In this document: in pieces, positions 19,957 to 27,837 of the stretch | How positions within the stretch are numbered: position 1 is the stretch's first letter | Layout of the letters: each line of letters begins with the position of its first letter | IMG/VR virus record: IMGVR_UViG_3300029319_000151 | Coordinates: 1-39,041 of that record | Strand: one strand, 5' to 3' | Origin: a virus | DNA length: 39,041 nucleotides | Program-made: the position numbers and the translations under genes | The notes under the pieces: model-generated | What the model was told of the DNA's origin: nothing | The model's database searches: none | Seen by the model: the letters and a program-made list of their open reading frames with translations, nothing else

Positions 19957-22374
19957 ATGGCTATAGAGAACGTCCCCAACAATCAAGATGTTGATGTTGA
20001 AATAACTGAAGATATTCAACCAGAAGAAGTATTAGAAAACTTAGGTATAGAAGTAGAACTACCTGAGGAGATGAATATACAAGGTGATATGACCTCCTCT
20101 TTTGAAATAACTCCAGAGGGCATGGTTAACCCAATAGGCGAAGAAATGAATATGGTTATGACTGACCATCAAATGAACTTAGCTGAAATTTTAGATGAGC
20201 CAACTTTAAATACTTTAAGCAGTGAACTTTTAGAAGCGTACGATAATGATAAATCTTCACGTCAAGATTGGTTAGACACTTTTACTAAAGGTTTAGATCT
20301 ACTAGGTATTAAAACAGAAGAAAGAGAGGAACCGTTCCCAGGAGCAACAGGTGTACACCACCCGTTATTAAGTGAAGCCGTAACACAATTTCAAGCTCAA
20401 GCGTACAAAGAACTATTACCTGCTGGTGGACCAGTTAAAACTAGAATCATGGGTAATGAAACACCAGACGTACAAGCACAAAATCAAAGAGTAAAAGAGT
20501 TTATGAACTATCAGATAACTGAGGTTATGAAAGAATATGACCCTGAGATGGATAGTTTATTGTTTTATCTGCCTTTAGCAGGTAGTGCTTTTAAAAAAGT
20601 TTATTACGATAACTTACTAGGTCGTCCAACTAGCCGTTTAGTTAAAGCCGAAGACTTAGTAGTTTCATACGAAACGACAGACCTTGAATCTTCCCCTAGA
20701 TTTGTGCATGTAATTAGTATGACAGGCAATGATTTAAAAAAATCTCAGCTAAACGGCACCTATATTAACTTTGAAGTCAACGAACCTAGTGGTGATATAG
20801 AGAGTAATGAAGTAAAAGAGAAGATGGACGAGCTACAAGGCATGTCCCCTTCTATAAATGACTACGATGAGTACAATATTTTAGAGTTTCACGTTGATTT
20901 AGAGCTAGAAGGTATTGATGATTACGGTTTTGGCGTGCCTTATGTGGTGACTATCCTTGAAGATGAGTCTAAAATACTGTCAATTAGGCGTAATTGGGAC
21001 GAAAATGACGAATTATTCCGTAAAAAAGAGTATTTTGTACACTATAAGTTCCTTCCAGGACTAGGTTTTTACGGTTTTGGGCTAATTCACATGATTGGAG
21101 GGCTAACTAAGTCAGCTACTTCAATATTACGTCAGTTAGTAGACGCTGGAACCCTTAGTAATCTACCCGCAGGCTTTAAAGCTAGAGGTATGAGAGTGCA
21201 AGGCGAGGATGAACCGTTACGTCCAGGAGAATTTAGAGATGTAGATGTGCCAGGAGGCGTAATACGTGACGCTTTAATGCCCTTACCTTATAAAGAACCG
21301 AGTAATGTACTAAGTCAGCTACTAGGTATACTAATAGACTCAGGTAGAAGGTTTGCTTCTATCGCAGATATGCAAGTTGGTGATATAGGTAGTCAACAAC
21401 TACCCGTAGGTACTACAGTAGCCATGTTAGAGCGTGGTACTAAGGTGATGTCAGCTATACACAAACGTTTACATTACGCACAAAAGAAAGAATTTAGGTT
21501 ATTAGCGGGTATATTCAGTAAAAGTTTACCGCCAGTGTACCCTTACGATGTTCCAGGAGCTAGTAGAGAAATAAAAGCTATGGATTTTAACGATAAAATA
21601 GATATTATTCCCGTAAGTGACCCTAATATCTTTAGTATGGCTCAAAGAGTGATGTTAGCCCAACAAGAACTACAAATGGCACAAGCAGCACCCGATATAC
21701 ACGATTTACGTGAGGCTTATAAGCGTATGTACGAAGCTTTAGAGGTAAAAAACATAGAACTTATATTACCGCCACCAGCTGAAGTACCGCCACGTGACCC
21801 TATAAGTGAACAACAAGCAGCAATGACTAACCAACCTATAAAAGCTTTTGAGTTTCAAAACCACGAGGCATATGTTCAAGCACATACCGCATTTTTACAA
21901 AATCCTATGATGGCACAGAATCAAGGTGCTATGATGATGATACAAGCTAACATACAAGAACACCAAGCTATGTTATATAAACAACAAATAGAACAAGCGA
22001 TGGGTCAACCGTTACCTTCAATGGAAGAAGGACCTATGCCACCTGAAGTTATGAATCAAATAGCTAACTCTGCAGCTCAAGCTACTCAAATAGTTACTGG
22101 ACAAGCACAAGCCTTAGCTAACGCACAGCAGATGGATCAAACTGACCCTATAGTAAGATTAAAAGAACAAGAAATACAACAACGAGCTCAAAGCGATGCA
22201 TTAAGAGCCGAAGTAGATGTTGAAAGAATAAAATCAAACGAAGCCATAGCTGAAATGAAAATAGCACAACAACGTGAAGCAGCAGAAATGAAAGAAGAAG
22301 GTAACGTTCGTAAAGAGTTTTATGATAGACTAAAAGAGGTCAGAGAATCTGACACATTAACTAAAGGAGAATAA
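19957..22374 (+). CDS. Portal protein
   Basis: An 805-residue protein directly after TerL, at the position and size of large P22-type podoviral portals. The N-terminal 70 residues are very acidic; the core begins at KSSRQDWLDTFTKGLDLLG and contains the conserved EEPFPGATGVHHPLLSEA. Later segments KFLPGLGFYGFGLIHMIGG and SQQLPVGTTVAMLERGTK match the stem/crown region. The C-terminal 200 residues are a long Gln/Met-rich helix (the barrel or tail). Portals form the dodecameric gate for DNA. Family recognition is by context and pattern. Confidence 0.92.
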   Translation: MAIENVPNNQDVDVEITEDIQPEEVLENLGIEVELPEEMNIQGDMTSSFEITPEGMVNPIGEEMNMVMTDHQMNLAEILDEPTLNTLSSELLEAYDNDKSSRQDWLDTFTKGLDLLGIKTEEREEPFPGATGVHHPLLSEAVTQFQAQAYKELLPAGGPVKTRIMGNETPDVQAQNQRVKEFMNYQITEVMKEYDPEMDSLLFYLPLAGSAFKKVYYDNLLGRPTSRLVKAEDLVVSYETTDLESSPRFVHVISMTGNDLKKSQLNGTYINFEVNEPSGDIESNEVKEKMDELQGMSPSINDYDEYNILEFHVDLELEGIDDYGFGVPYVVTILEDESKILSIRRNWDENDELFRKKEYFVHYKFLPGLGFYGFGLIHMIGGLTKSATSILRQLVDAGTLSNLPAGFKARGMRVQGEDEPLRPGEFRDVDVPGGVIRDALMPLPYKEPSNVLSQLLGILIDSGRRFASIADMQVGDIGSQQLPVGTTVAMLERGTKVMSAIHKRLHYAQKKEFRLLAGIFSKSLPPVYPYDVPGASREIKAMDFNDKIDIIPVSDPNIFSMAQRVMLAQQELQMAQAAPDIHDLREAYKRMYEALEVKNIELILPPPAEVPPRDPISEQQAAMTNQPIKAFEFQNHEAYVQAHTAFLQNPMMAQNQGAMMMIQANIQEHQAMLYKQQIEQAMGQPLPSMEEGPMPPEVMNQIANSAAQATQIVTGQAQALANAQQMDQTDPIVRLKEQEIQQRAQSDALRAEVDVERIKSNEAIAEMKIAQQREAAEMKEEGNVRKEFYDRLKEVRESDTLTKGE

Positions 22375-22375
22375 A

Positions 22376-22486
22376 ATGCCAGGAAGAAATATTAAGAGAA
22401 ACCGTGGAAAAATGGTTAAACTAAAAAGAGGCGGTTCTAAAATGAAAAGTAAGAAGATGAACCGTGGTAAGAAAAAAAGGAGATAA
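22376..22486 (+). CDS. Tiny lysine/arginine-rich protein, 36 residues
   Basis: AAGGAG precedes the ATG by seven bases. Half of the 36 residues are Lys or Arg (18), with RGG, GKKKRR and KSKKMNRGK elements and no acidic residue. This looks like a protamine-like or RNA-binding peptide. It follows the portal gene within a run of six small basic genes. DNA condensation in the head or an assembly factor are possible; no homologue is recalled with a known job. Confidence 0.6.
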   Translation: MPGRNIKRNRGKMVKLKRGGSKMKSKKMNRGKKKRR

Positions 22487-22488
22487 AC

Positions 22489-22632
22489 ATGCCAGGAAAT
22501 AGAGCAAGTATGATGGAACAACTGATGTCTCGTGGCGGTTTAGTAGCAGGTAACGCTAACCGTAGGAGAGCTTCTTTTGTAGATGGTGGTGAAGCATCCC
22601 CTGTTTTAAAAAAGAAAAAGGTGAAAAAATGA
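22489..22632 (+). CDS. Small basic protein with RGGLV motif, 47 residues
   Basis: AAGGAGA lies before the ATG, which repeats the MPG start of the previous peptide. The product contains LMSRGGLVAGN, then RRRASF, VDGGEA and a KKKKVKK tail. The RGGLV element is the same as at the C terminus of the 688-residue protein (ILYNRGGLVT). The stop overlaps the next ATG. The function is unknown, probably a virion or assembly peptide. Confidence 0.6.
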   Translation: MPGNRASMMEQLMSRGGLVAGNANRRRASFVDGGEASPVLKKKKVKK

Positions 22633-22799
22633 AGGAAGTAAAATTAGATAAAGCTAATAAAATTGATCTTTCTCAACCTGTTACCACAGGCGAAATACTA
22701 AATAAAAAAGTTTTCGGTATGGGTAAAGGTACAGCTAAAGGCGGAGGAGCAGCCACTAAAGGTTTAAGCTATAATCTTTGCCCTAGCGGTAAAGAGTAA
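22629..22799 (+). CDS. Small glycine-rich protein, 56 residues
   Basis: An ATGA junction joins it to the previous gene, with AAGGTG as ribosome binding site. It has a charged start (KEVKLDKANKIDL), a GMGKGTAKGGGAATKG glycine-rich stretch and a YNLCPSGKE end. The mixed glycine/lysine composition continues the theme of its neighbours. It is directly followed by a GTG start on the next base after its stop. No function is known. Confidence 0.6.
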   Translation: MKEVKLDKANKIDLSQPVTTGEILNKKVFGMGKGTAKGGGAATKGLSYNLCPSGKE

Positions 22800-22994
22800 G
22801 TGGGTAGCCGTAAGTTTCCTAAGGTAGCTAAAAGTAAAAAAGGTGTACCTCAGGCTTATTTACAAGGTGCTAAAAACCCTAGTGCTAGAGAAAGAGAAAT
22901 ATTACGTACCCGTAAAAAGTATTTATCGGGTAAAATGACTAGTAAAGACTTTGAAGCAGTAGAACGCTCAAGGGCTAAAGATAGGAGAAAATAA
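22800..22994 (+). CDS. Small basic protein, 64 residues
   Basis: A GTG start is used, beginning on the first base after the preceding stop; no ATG is available upstream. The product has KKGVPQAYLQGAKNPSARER and ILRTRKKYLSGKMTSKDFE, a pattern I know from small proteins in marine phages (and some large DNA viruses). It is strongly basic and probably helical. The role is unknown; proximity to head genes suggests a virion component. Confidence 0.65.
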   Translation: MGSRKFPKVAKSKKGVPQAYLQGAKNPSAREREILRTRKKYLSGKMTSKDFEAVERSRAKDRRK

Positions 22995-23453
22995 ATGGCA
23001 ACGCCAGCATGTGTAAAAAAATATGCTAAGAGTAGCGGTAAGTCTACCTCTACTTTAAATAAAGTTTATAAAAGAGGTCAAGGAGCCTACTTTAGTTCTG
23101 GTTCAAGACCAGGACAAAGTTCACACTCTTGGGGTTGCGGTAGAGTTAGAAGTTTTGCTACGGGTAAAGGCGGAGCACGTAAAGCAGACGCTGACCTTTT
23201 AGGTAAAAAGAAAAAGAAAGTTAAAAAATCTAGAGGAGGAGCAAGCGTGAGTCAACAAAGGAAAAAAGTAGCTCAAAAACAAAGTTTAAGGCAAGTACCT
23301 AAAGGTAAAAAAGGTAAGGGTTTAAGAAAACTAAGTACAGCTGTAAGAAATAAAATAGGCTTTATGAAAACTGGCGGAGCGGTAAAGAGCGCCATAGCCA
23401 GAGGTTGTGGTCAAGTACGAGAAAGCAGACGTAAAAAAACTAAATATTTCTAA
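22995..23453 (+). CDS. Basic virion-associated-type protein, 152 residues
   Basis: AGGAGA precedes the ATG. The N-terminal 75 residues form a conserved-looking domain: CVKKYAKSSGKS, YKRGQGAYFSSGSRPGQSS, SWGCGRVRSFATGKGGARK. The rest is a lysine-rich, low-complexity tail (KKKKKVKKSRGG) with SAIARGCGQVRESRRKK at the end. The AYFSSGSRPGQ and GKGGARKAD elements recur in proteins of marine phages and nucleocytoplasmic large DNA viruses, where no function is established to my knowledge. The gene overlaps the next by one base. Confidence 0.7.
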   Translation: MATPACVKKYAKSSGKSTSTLNKVYKRGQGAYFSSGSRPGQSSHSWGCGRVRSFATGKGGARKADADLLGKKKKKVKKSRGGASVSQQRKKVAQKQSLRQVPKGKKGKGLRKLSTAVRNKIGFMKTGGAVKSAIARGCGQVRESRRKKTKYF

Positions 23454-23725
23454 TGGCTAAATATCAAGGTAAAACAGTAACATTAAATAAACCTAGAGCC
23501 TTACGTAAAGGTGAGCCAGGATACGGTAAAAAACGTAAAGTAGTTTTTGTGGCTAAGTGTAGCAGTGACGGTAACCGAATTAAACGTATAACGTTTGGTG
23601 ACGCTAAACTAGGCATGCACAAAAATAATAAAGCTAGAAAAAAATCATACTGTGCACGTAGTGGCGGTATAAAAAGCGATAGATGTAGTGCTAACTATTG
23701 GGCACGTAGAGACTGGAACTGTTAA
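23453..23725 (+). CDS. Basic Cys-containing protein with ARSGG motif, 90 residues
   Basis: It starts on the last base of the previous stop. The segment GYGKKRKVVFVAKCSS is followed by RITFGDAKLGMHKNNKAR, then KKSYCARSGGIKSDRC, and ends NYWARRDWNC. The RKKSxxARSGG and YWARRxWNC elements are a recognisable signature of short basic proteins shared by marine phages and large DNA viruses. Four cysteines could bind metal. The function is unknown. It completes the run of small basic genes after portal. Confidence 0.7.
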   Translation: MAKYQGKTVTLNKPRALRKGEPGYGKKRKVVFVAKCSSDGNRIKRITFGDAKLGMHKNNKARKKSYCARSGGIKSDRCSANYWARRDWNC

Positions 23726-24091
23726 TTGAATACAACTTATTACTACAACTGCACATTAGTTAGAGTTATAGACGGAGATACTATAGACGTAGATATTGAT
23801 CTAGGGTTTAGTACTACGTTAACTAAACAACGTGTAAGGTTAGCTGGTATTGATACTCCAGAAAGTAGAACACGTAACTTAGCAGAAAAAGCTTTAGGGT
23901 TAAAAGCTAAAGAACGTTTAATAGAACTGTGTGGTGCTAAACTACAACTTAAATCTTTAGGTAAAGGTAAGTACGGTAGAATACTAGGTATACCTCATAC
24001 CGTTGATGGTGATGATATTTGTCAGATACTAATAAAAGAAGGGCACGCAGTAGAATATCATGGCGGAAGTAAAACTAAGGTTTGGGCATAA
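23726..24091 (+). CDS. Thermonuclease (staphylococcal nuclease-like)
   Basis: A 121-residue SNc domain whose TTG start begins on the base after the previous stop; no earlier ATG fits. The active-site series is complete: VIDGDTID (Asp16, Asp18), VRLAGIDTPES (Arg38, Asp43, Thr44, Glu46) and KYGRILG (Arg85), equivalent to SNase Asp19, Asp21, Arg35, Asp40, Glu43 and Arg87. There is no signal peptide, so it would act in the cell or from the virion. It hydrolyses DNA or RNA with calcium. Host DNA breakdown is one role; a place among head genes suggests packaging or virion delivery as others. Confidence 0.9.
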   Translation: MNTTYYYNCTLVRVIDGDTIDVDIDLGFSTTLTKQRVRLAGIDTPESRTRNLAEKALGLKAKERLIELCGAKLQLKSLGKGKYGRILGIPHTVDGDDICQILIKEGHAVEYHGGSKTKVWA

Positions 24092-24264
24092 TGGATAAAT
24101 TATTAAAGTTACTAGAAGAGCGTCAAGAACAATTAAAAGATTCTTTAGCTAGTGGTGGTATACAAAATTTTGAAAGTTATCAAAAAGTCGTAGGCGAATT
24201 AACAGGTCTGTCGTTTGCGATACATACTATAAGAGACCTGCACAAGGAAAACGATTATGACTAA
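24091..24264 (+). CDS. Small helical protein, 57 residues
   Basis: The ATG at 24091 overlaps the previous stop (TAATG) and is preferred to an in-frame TTG at 24082. The product is one or two helices (DKLLKLLEERQEQLKDSLA; YQKVVGELTGLSFAIHTIRD). It has the look of short phage head-assembly or chaperone-like coiled coils found before scaffold genes, but no family is assigned. It overlaps the GroES-like gene by 8 bases. Confidence 0.65.
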   Translation: MDKLLKLLEERQEQLKDSLASGGIQNFESYQKVVGELTGLSFAIHTIRDLHKENDYD

Positions 24265-24727
24265 AGAAGTCGCAAGTTTTGGTACAGGCGGTGAGCCTAT
24301 ACCTAGTAGAGTAGAGAGGTTTACTGAACCTTTAGAAGCTAAAATAGAAGAAGAAACCTTCACCCCTGAAGATATTCACGATAATGAGGAGATGCATAAA
24401 AAACTCCCTAAACCAACAGGTTATAGAATGCTAATCTTACCTTTTAGCCGTAAAGCTAAAACTAAGGGTGGTATTTATTTAGCAAACGAAACATTAGAGA
24501 AAGAACGTATTTCTACTAATGTTGGGTTTGTGGTGTCACTTGGTCCTGACGCTTATAAAGATACTAATAAGTTCCCTGAGGGAGCTTGGTGTAAAGAAAG
24601 GGACTGGGTGATATTTGGCAGGTACGCAGGAGCTAGACTCAAAATTGAGGGTGGTGAACTGCGTTTATTAAACGATGATGAAATATTAGCTGTTATTGAT
24701 AATCCTGAGGATATTCAATCAGCTTAA
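24257..24727 (+). CDS. GroES-like co-chaperonin
   Basis: A 156-residue protein whose C-terminal 100 residues follow the Cpn10 fold: LPKPTGYRMLILPF, a mobile-loop-like KTKGGIYLANETL, VGFVVSLGPDAY, DWVIFGRYAGARLKI and LLNDDEILAVI. The first 50 residues are an acidic extension not found in GroES. Phage co-chaperonins such as T4 gp31 adapt host GroEL for capsid folding. The gene lies just upstream of scaffold and capsid genes and no GroEL gene is seen, so it should work with the host chaperonin. Confidence 0.85.
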   Translation: MTKEVASFGTGGEPIPSRVERFTEPLEAKIEEETFTPEDIHDNEEMHKKLPKPTGYRMLILPFSRKAKTKGGIYLANETLEKERISTNVGFVVSLGPDAYKDTNKFPEGAWCKERDWVIFGRYAGARLKIEGGELRLLNDDEILAVIDNPEDIQSA

Positions 24728-24756
24728 TATAAATCACGCACTTTAAGGAGATAATC

Positions 24757-25674
24757 ATGGCAGAAGAAGCTATGCAACAAGAGAATGAAGCTGTAGAAGT
24801 TGATTTAGAACCGCAAGAGACTGAAGAAACTGAAGAGCAGTTAGAAGTAGAACAAGTAGAAGAAGAAACAAATAATCAAGAAACAGACGAAAAAGAACAC
24901 AGAGAAGAGGTTGATGACTATAGTGAGGGCGTTAAAAAACGTATAAATAAGCTTACTTATAAAGTTAAAGAAGCTGAAAGAAGGGAAAGTGCAGCACTAC
25001 AGTACGCTAAAAGCATACAAGAAGAACTGAACAAAACTAAAAATACGCTTTCAAAAACAGATAAAAACCTTTATGATGAATACAAGGCTAGAGTAGATAC
25101 TCAGTTGCAAGCTGCAAGGTCTGACTATAAAAAGGCATACGAGCAGGGCGATACAGAAGCAATGCTTGAAGCACAAGAAGCAGTCGCTAAATATGCAGTT
25201 GAAGCAGAGTCTCTTACTAGAGTCAACGCTCAAAGAGGTGCCGAAACAGAGCAGTCGGAAGTTGAGCAACCTGTGCAGGAACAAGCACAAACTTGGGAGA
25301 ACACAGATTACAACATACAACCCGACCCTAAAGCACAAGAGTGGGCAAGTCGTAACGAATGGTTTGGTAACGACTTAGCTATGACCACTTCTGCTTTTGC
25401 TTTTCACAGGCAACTAGTTGAGAATGAAGGCTACGATCCTACTTCTGATGAATATTACTCAGAAGTGGATAAAAGATTAAAAGAGGCTTTCCCTCATAAA
25501 TTTAATGAGAATAAGCCTCAGGGTAACGTGAACGAAGTTGTAGCAGGTTCAAGCAGAGGTGCTAATACTACTAGAGCTAAGACACGTAAAAAAGTTAAAC
25601 TCACACCGAGTCAAGTAGCAATAGCTAAAAGATTAGGTGTGCCACTAGAAGAATATGCTAAGCATGTTAAATAA
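24757..25674 (+). CDS. Capsid scaffolding protein, probable
   Basis: A 305-residue protein with AAGGAGA before the ATG. The N-terminal 60 residues are extremely acidic (EVEQVEEETNNQETDEKEHR), followed by coiled-coil-prone helices (INKLTYKVKEAERRESAAL) and a basic C-terminal end (RAKTRKKVKLTPSQVAIAKR) that would bind the capsid protein. Composition and position, shortly before the capsid gene, fit scaffold. It carries no protease motif. Identification is by context and composition. Confidence 0.85.
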   Translation: MAEEAMQQENEAVEVDLEPQETEETEEQLEVEQVEEETNNQETDEKEHREEVDDYSEGVKKRINKLTYKVKEAERRESAALQYAKSIQEELNKTKNTLSKTDKNLYDEYKARVDTQLQAARSDYKKAYEQGDTEAMLEAQEAVAKYAVEAESLTRVNAQRGAETEQSEVEQPVQEQAQTWENTDYNIQPDPKAQEWASRNEWFGNDLAMTTSAFAFHRQLVENEGYDPTSDEYYSEVDKRLKEAFPHKFNENKPQGNVNEVVAGSSRGANTTRAKTRKKVKLTPSQVAIAKRLGVPLEEYAKHVK

Positions 25675-25685
25675 GGGAGAATAAA

Positions 25686-26174
25686 ATGGTAGAAGAAAAT
25701 AAAACTACTCAAACAGATCGAACTCCTAGATCTGCATCTACTCGAGAAAATAAAGCTCGTAGAAAACCATGGAGTCCACCGTCATTATTAGACGCACCTA
25801 ATCCACCAGAGGGATATGTATACAGATGGATACGAGAATCTATGGTAGGACAGCAAGACCCAGCGAATATGTCAAAACGTATTCGTGAAGGATGGGAACC
25901 AGTGAGAGCTGAGGAACACCCAGAGTTTGAAGCACCTACTATTGATGATGGTAAACACGCTGGAGTCATAGGAGTTGGTGGCTTGTTACTCGCTAAGATG
26001 CCCATGGAAACTGTACAGGAAAGGAGAGAATATTATGCTAATTTGGCTAATTCTCAAATGGAAGCAGTAGACAACAACTTAATGCGAGAAAGTAACTCAA
26101 GTATGCCTATTAGTAAACCTAATAGACAAACTCAGGTTACATTTGGAAAAGGTAGTGGGTTTAGTGAAGGCTAA
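25686..26174 (+). CDS. Head-region protein of unknown function, 162 residues
   Basis: GGGAGA precedes the ATG. The N-terminal 30 residues are polar and basic, then a conserved-looking core begins: PEGYVYRWIRESMVGQQDP, MSKRIREGWEPV and AGVIGVGGLLLAKMPMETV, then a helix QERREYYANLANSQM. This pattern recurs between scaffold and capsid genes in marine phages. It may be a minor head protein. No enzymatic motif is seen. Confidence 0.75.
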   Translation: MVEENKTTQTDRTPRSASTRENKARRKPWSPPSLLDAPNPPEGYVYRWIRESMVGQQDPANMSKRIREGWEPVRAEEHPEFEAPTIDDGKHAGVIGVGGLLLAKMPMETVQERREYYANLANSQMEAVDNNLMRESNSSMPISKPNRQTQVTFGKGSGFSEG

Positions 26175-26213
26175 CCTACTGTATATAAACTTATAAATAA
26201 ATGGTGATTTATT

Positions 26214-26753
26214 ATGGCTAATGTCAATGATCCAAATGGTTTTACACCAGCGTATCATATGTCAGGCGGTACTATTCGCCCTAGTGAGTTTGCTATCCAA
26301 AGTGGAGCTACAGGTGATATTTTTGCAGGAGATGTAGTGAAACTAGCTAGTGGATATGTATTACAAGCTGGAGCAACAGACGCACCGCTAGGCGTATTTT
26401 ATGGTGTAGAATACACAGCTACTGATGGCGAAATCGTTTTCTCAAGAAAATGGCCATCAACAACAGCTACTCTAGGTTCTGCAGATGCTAAAGCATACGT
26501 ATATGCTGATCCTGATATCGTTTATGAGGCACAGTACACAGGTACTCCAACTCAAGCCGATGTCGGTAAAGTACATACTATCTCTACAACTGCAGGTGAT
26601 ACTAACAATAACCGTTCAAAAGAAGGTGTGACTACAACTACTAATAGTGGTATTGCTAAACAAGTTGCTTTCGTCGACAGACCAGACAACTCAATAGGAC
26701 AATACGCTAGAGGTTTATTTGTATTCCCAGCTTCTGTATTCGGTAACGACTAA
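26214..26753 (+). CDS. Head decoration-type protein, probable
   Basis: A 179-residue, Thr/Gly/Ala-rich, beta-rich protein just before the capsid gene. It starts ANVNDPNGFTPAYHMSGG and contains ATGDIFAGDVVKLASGYV and PLGVFYGVEYT, a sequence style typical of phage proteins annotated as structural or decoration. The C-terminal YARGLFVFPASVFG looks like a trimer interface. There is a weak ribosome binding site (GGTGA) but a strong position. A capsid-stabilising role is an inference. Confidence 0.7.
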   Translation: MANVNDPNGFTPAYHMSGGTIRPSEFAIQSGATGDIFAGDVVKLASGYVLQAGATDAPLGVFYGVEYTATDGEIVFSRKWPSTTATLGSADAKAYVYADPDIVYEAQYTGTPTQADVGKVHTISTTAGDTNNNRSKEGVTTTTNSGIAKQVAFVDRPDNSIGQYARGLFVFPASVFGND

Positions 26754-26765
26754 AAGGTGATATAG

Positions 26766-27674
26766 ATGGCAATTAATAGAGCTCAATTAGTAAAAGAACT
26801 CGAACCAGGACTTAATGCACTTTTTGGTCTTGAGTACGACAGATACGAAAACGAACATGCTGAAATTTTTGATACAGAAAATTCAGATAGAGCGTTTGAA
26901 GAAGAAGTTATGTTATCAGGATTCGCACAAGCACCAGTAAAAGGTGAGGGTGCAGCAGTATCTTATGACACAGCTCAAGAAACTTTTACTGCAAGATACA
27001 GTCACGAAACTGTCGCTTTAGCGTTTGCGTTAACTGAAGAAGCTATTGAAGATAATCTTTATGATAGTCTTTCTTCAAGATACACAAGAGCTTTAGCACG
27101 TTCAATGGCTAGTACTAAGCAAGTAAAAGCAGCAAACGTACTTAACAATGGTTTCTCAACCTCTTTTCCAGGAGGAGACGGTAAACCTCTCATGACTACT
27201 GACCACCCTACTTTATCAGCAGGCGATCAGTCAAATGAGCCAAGTACAGCAGCAGACTTGAATGAAACTTCATTAGAAAATGCTTTAATTGATATCTCAG
27301 CGTTTAAAGACGAAAGAGGTATTAAAATAAATGTGCAAGCAAGAAAGTTAATTATTCCACCAGCTCTACAGTTTGTAGCTGAGAGAATTTTACAATCTCC
27401 AGGAAGAGTTAACACTTCTGATAATGACATCAACGCAATGAAAAACATGGGTATGTTCCCAGAAGGTTACGTTGTAAACCATTATCTCACAGACAGTGAT
27501 GCATTCTTCATCAAAACAGATGCACCTAACGGACTTAAACATTTCGTTAGATCTCCTATGTCAACAGGCATGGAAGGAGACTTTGAAACTGGAAATGTAC
27601 GATACAAAGCTAGAGAAAGATATTCTTTCGGATTTAGTGATTGGAGAGGCATTTACGGTTCACCAGGAGCGTAA
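26766..27674 (+). CDS. Major capsid protein
   Basis: A 302-residue protein after scaffold and decoration genes and immediately before a strong terminator, which is the expected place for the most abundant virion protein. Segments resemble Mu gpT-type HK97-fold capsids: GLNALFGLEYDRYENEHAEI, RYSHETVALAFALTEEAIED, TDHPTLSAGDQSNEPS, IPPALQFVAERIL and the C-terminal FSDWRGIYGS. The ribosome binding site is AAGGTGA. The fold assignment is by pattern; the role is well supported by context. Confidence 0.9.
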   Translation: MAINRAQLVKELEPGLNALFGLEYDRYENEHAEIFDTENSDRAFEEEVMLSGFAQAPVKGEGAAVSYDTAQETFTARYSHETVALAFALTEEAIEDNLYDSLSSRYTRALARSMASTKQVKAANVLNNGFSTSFPGGDGKPLMTTDHPTLSAGDQSNEPSTAADLNETSLENALIDISAFKDERGIKINVQARKLIIPPALQFVAERILQSPGRVNTSDNDINAMKNMGMFPEGYVVNHYLTDSDAFFIKTDAPNGLKHFVRSPMSTGMEGDFETGNVRYKARERYSFGFSDWRGIYGSPGA

Positions 27675-27712
27675 AGGTTTTGGGGTGAGCGTTTTTAATT
27701 AAACGTTAAGTT

Positions 27713-27738
27713 AGGGAGCTTCGGCTCCCTTTCTTTTT
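27713..27738 (+). terminator. Rho-independent terminator after the capsid gene
   Basis: AGGGAGC (27713-27719), a UUCG tetraloop, and GCTCCCT (27724-27730) form a perfect 7-bp stem followed by TTCTTTTT. A weaker 5-bp hairpin CGTTT/AAACG lies just upstream at 27690-27705. Confidence 0.93.
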
Positions 27739-27779
27739 GAAAGTAATTAAGTTAGAATTAAATTCTAGGAATAATAATA

Positions 27780-27819
27780 ATCTATCGACTGACCTAGCAG
27801 ACAAGCCAAGACGATAGAT
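27780..27819. promoter_or_regulatory. 8-bp inverted repeat in the leader of the 27838 gene
   Basis: ATCTATCG (27780-27787) and CGATAGAT (27812-27819) are perfect complements 24 bases apart. The repeat lies between the capsid terminator and the ribosome binding site AAGGAG (27824-27829). It could be an operator, or an RNA hairpin restarting expression after the terminator. No convincing promoter was seen. Confidence 0.4.
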
Positions 27820-27837
27820 AAATTAAGGAGACTTAAT

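Noticed and set aside
25166-25378. Second + strand frame inside the scaffold gene
   Set aside because: It is in another frame of a long gene with clear scaffold composition; its Lys/Gln/Ser-rich translation looks like a shadow. An internal scaffold start would be in frame.
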